A stretch of DNA of 64,000 nt, taken from assembly GCA_001464665.1 (NCBI GenBank), contig LNDP01000015.1, positions 310,001 through 374,000 of the forward strand, in the 5' to 3' direction. The DNA is from Acidobacteria bacterium Ga0074141. Lineage in GTDB: Bacteria; Acidobacteriota; Blastocatellia; Pyrinomonadales; Pyrinomonadaceae. The notes under the pieces were generated by a model. It saw only the letters and a program-made list of their open reading frames with translations, was not told the DNA's origin and did no database searches. Shown one piece after another: positions 62,675-64,000 of the stretch (within the stretch, counting starts at the first letter, position 1; the number at the start of each line of letters is the position of its first letter). Made by a program: the position numbers and the translations under genes.

Positions 62675-64000
62675 ATGGCCGCGAGCGAGCGAAATGTCAA
62701 GAAAATGCAGAAACGAGCGTATTTGCCGCTCGTTATGCGTTCCGTCGCCGCGATAGTGCTTGTGGCCACGGTCATAGGCGTGATCGTGTATTTATCACGC
62801 GGTGATGCCAATGCAGAATTTCGTGCCCGCGGGCTTCCCGCTTCGCTTTCAAAGGACGTGATCGCGGTGGTCGATGGCTACGAACGACGCGAGGTCGAGA
62901 ACGGTGTCACCAAATACGCCATCCGAGCCGACCGGGCAACTACGTTCACCGATAATCACCAGGAATTGGAGAACGTTTTTCTTGAGGTCTTCGACGAAGA
63001 GTCTCGGCCCAGCCGTATTAAGGCCGTTAAAGCGATCTATCTGCCGGGCGAGGAGAAGACATTCAAGGTTTTTTTTGAAGGCGATGTTCAGGTCGATTCT
63101 GCCGACGGGCTTAAGCTAGCAACTGCGATCATTGTATATGACCACGCCACCGGGGTTGCTGAAGCTGACCGTCCGATCCAATTCACCCGCGAGTACGTTT
63201 CTGGAAATTCCGAGTCGGCGACTGTCTTCGTTAACGAAAAGCGCGTTGAGCTTCGCGGTGCCGTAGTTATTGAGGGTAGCGATGCTGTCGAAGGCGTCGC
63301 GGGTACGAATGGTCCTTGGAAGATGAACTCAAGCTTCGCTTCCTACGACCACGGCAAAAGCCTCGTTGAACTTCGCGGCGATGTAGTGGTTCAGACGACG
63401 TCTGATGTGCTGAAAGCGGGTCGGGCGGTCGTTACGCTGGCAAAGGTCAGCGAAACCGCTGCCGATGTGTCTCAGGCTGAGCTATTTGATGGCGTAACCA
63501 TCGAAAGCCGCGATACGGGTGGAGAGAAGCGAACGATCACGGCAAATTACGGCAAGTACGATAAAACGGCGGGCACATTTGATCTGCAGGGCAATGTTGT
63601 CATTACTGCACCGAGTGAAAGCGGACCGGTGAAGATGACGGCGGCGACGGCTCTTTACGATGAGCGTGCCCCATCGGCAAGATTGCTCGGCGGCGGCACC
63701 ATTGAGACACCGCGCGAAAGGATAAGCGGCGGCGAGATCAATGCCCAGCTTGCCCCTGGCGGAAAGCTTCGGTCGGCCTCCGTCATCAATAACGGAAAAA
63801 TCACCCAGAATTCGCCCGAACGAAACCTTGATCTGGCAGCGACCCGAATTGATGCCGCCTTTGATGCCGCAGGAGAGCTTGCGCGAGCCGAGCTTAAAGA
63901 AAAGGCGACGGCTGTTGTCATCCCTGCGAACGCGGCGGGGTATTCGAAGGCAAGCCTCGCAGCAGCCCGGTCTATCCAGATAGTGATGGATAAAGGCCTG
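62675..64000 (+). CDS. LptC/OstA-like LPS-export protein, 3' end beyond the window
   Basis: The frame from ATG 62675 stays open to the last base (442 codons seen) and starts three bases after recJ. An N-terminal helix (about 20-46, MRSVAAIVLVATVIGVIVYLS) is followed by an LptC-like first domain (ENGVTKYAIRADRATTFTDNHQELENVFLEVFDE) and then repeated beta-jellyroll segments of the LptA/OstA type, each with a strand pair such as GDVVVQTTSDVLKAGRAVV and LQGNVVITAPSESG...MTAATALYDER. The layout suggests a single protein joining LptC and LptA-like modules for lipopolysaccharide transport across the periplasm. It implies a diderm host. The true length and the following lpt genes are outside the window. 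Confidence 0.85.
   Translation, partial: MAASERNVKKMQKRAYLPLVMRSVAAIVLVATVIGVIVYLSRGDANAEFRARGLPASLSKDVIAVVDGYERREVENGVTKYAIRADRATTFTDNHQELENVFLEVFDEESRPSRIKAVKAIYLPGEEKTFKVFFEGDVQVDSADGLKLATAIIVYDHATGVAEADRPIQFTREYVSGNSESATVFVNEKRVELRGAVVIEGSDAVEGVAGTNGPWKMNSSFASYDHGKSLVELRGDVVVQTTSDVLKAGRAVVTLAKVSETAADVSQAELFDGVTIESRDTGGEKRTITANYGKYDKTAGTFDLQGNVVITAPSESGPVKMTAATALYDERAPSARLLGGGTIETPRERISGGEINAQLAPGGKLRSASVINNGKITQNSPERNLDLAATRIDAAFDAAGELARAELKEKATAVVIPANAAGYSKASLAAARSIQIVMDKGL

Noticed and set aside
1-64000. tRNA, rRNA, CRISPR, insertion sequence, prophage or attachment sites
   Set aside because: No tRNA-like cloverleaf, no repeated spacer array, no transposase or integrase motif and no terminal inverted repeats were seen while reading the gaps. 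A tRNAscan and an IS search would be decisive.

Overview
The window looks like chromosomal core and accessory sequence from a diderm bacterium, most likely an acidobacterium of the Blastocatellia/Pyrinomonadaceae type. This is inferred from gene content, not from a marker search. The supporting content is a DUF1800-DUF1501 secreted pair, very large Ser/Thr kinases with TPR tails, tricorn-type peptidase, MacA-MacB-like exporters, an ECF sigma factor of the WKFAKAWL type, RNase J and an LptC-like protein. Coding density is very high and no gene-free stretch reaches 300 bases. I saw no rRNA, tRNA, CRISPR array, insertion sequence, prophage or defence island.

Layout. 1-4655: end of a membrane protein gene, an alpha-glucan phosphorylase (glgP), then a run of small genes (membrane protein, bacilliredoxin-like YtxJ, DUF971, a zinc-binding protein, a small acidic protein). 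4661-15977: a peptide-degradation neighbourhood with an M1 aminopeptidase, an M28 peptidase, a C-terminal processing peptidase, a tricorn-like protease and the two ATPases of an oligopeptide ABC importer, with a Uma2 nuclease-fold gene inserted between the ATPases. 16089-21945: a YIP1 protein and an exporter operon (adaptor, ATPase, two MacB-type permeases). 22235-27532: a phospho-signalling operon (FHA protein, FHA-Ser/Thr kinase, RDD membrane protein, FHA-GAF-SpoIIE phosphatase), followed convergently by an ECF sigma factor.

28256-36954: a secreted two-part protein, a STAS-like protein, a cryptochrome/photolyase plus an SDR protein lacking the catalytic tyrosine, an O-methyltransferase, a secreted lipase-like protein and a DUF2268-like metalloprotease. 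36957-44961: two giant kinase-TPR paralogues side by side. One has an intact kinase core and the other is a predicted pseudokinase (HRD changed to HGN). 45129-50855: an HD-GYP c-di-GMP phosphodiesterase, a zinc-finger membrane protein, FtsY and RibD (with an unusual zinc ligand). 50876-54499: the DUF1800-DUF1501 pair. 54647-57674: KsgA, RNase J and an ACT protein. 57910-59001: a small stress-type cassette (glycine-zipper stress protein, Asn-rich lipoprotein, a 29-residue membrane peptide) whose upstream DNA holds two perfect 12-base palindromes and whose interior holds a long imperfect hairpin. 59218-64000: an SDR, UppP, RecJ and an LptC/OstA-like protein running off the right edge.

The most interesting points are the active/pseudokinase TPR pair, the palindrome-rich stress cassette, the FHA kinase/phosphatase operon, and several enzymes with altered key residues (RibD zinc ligand, SDR tyrosine, cryptochrome Fe-S cysteines). 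All functional statements rest on reading motifs by eye; no database search or structure calculation was run.
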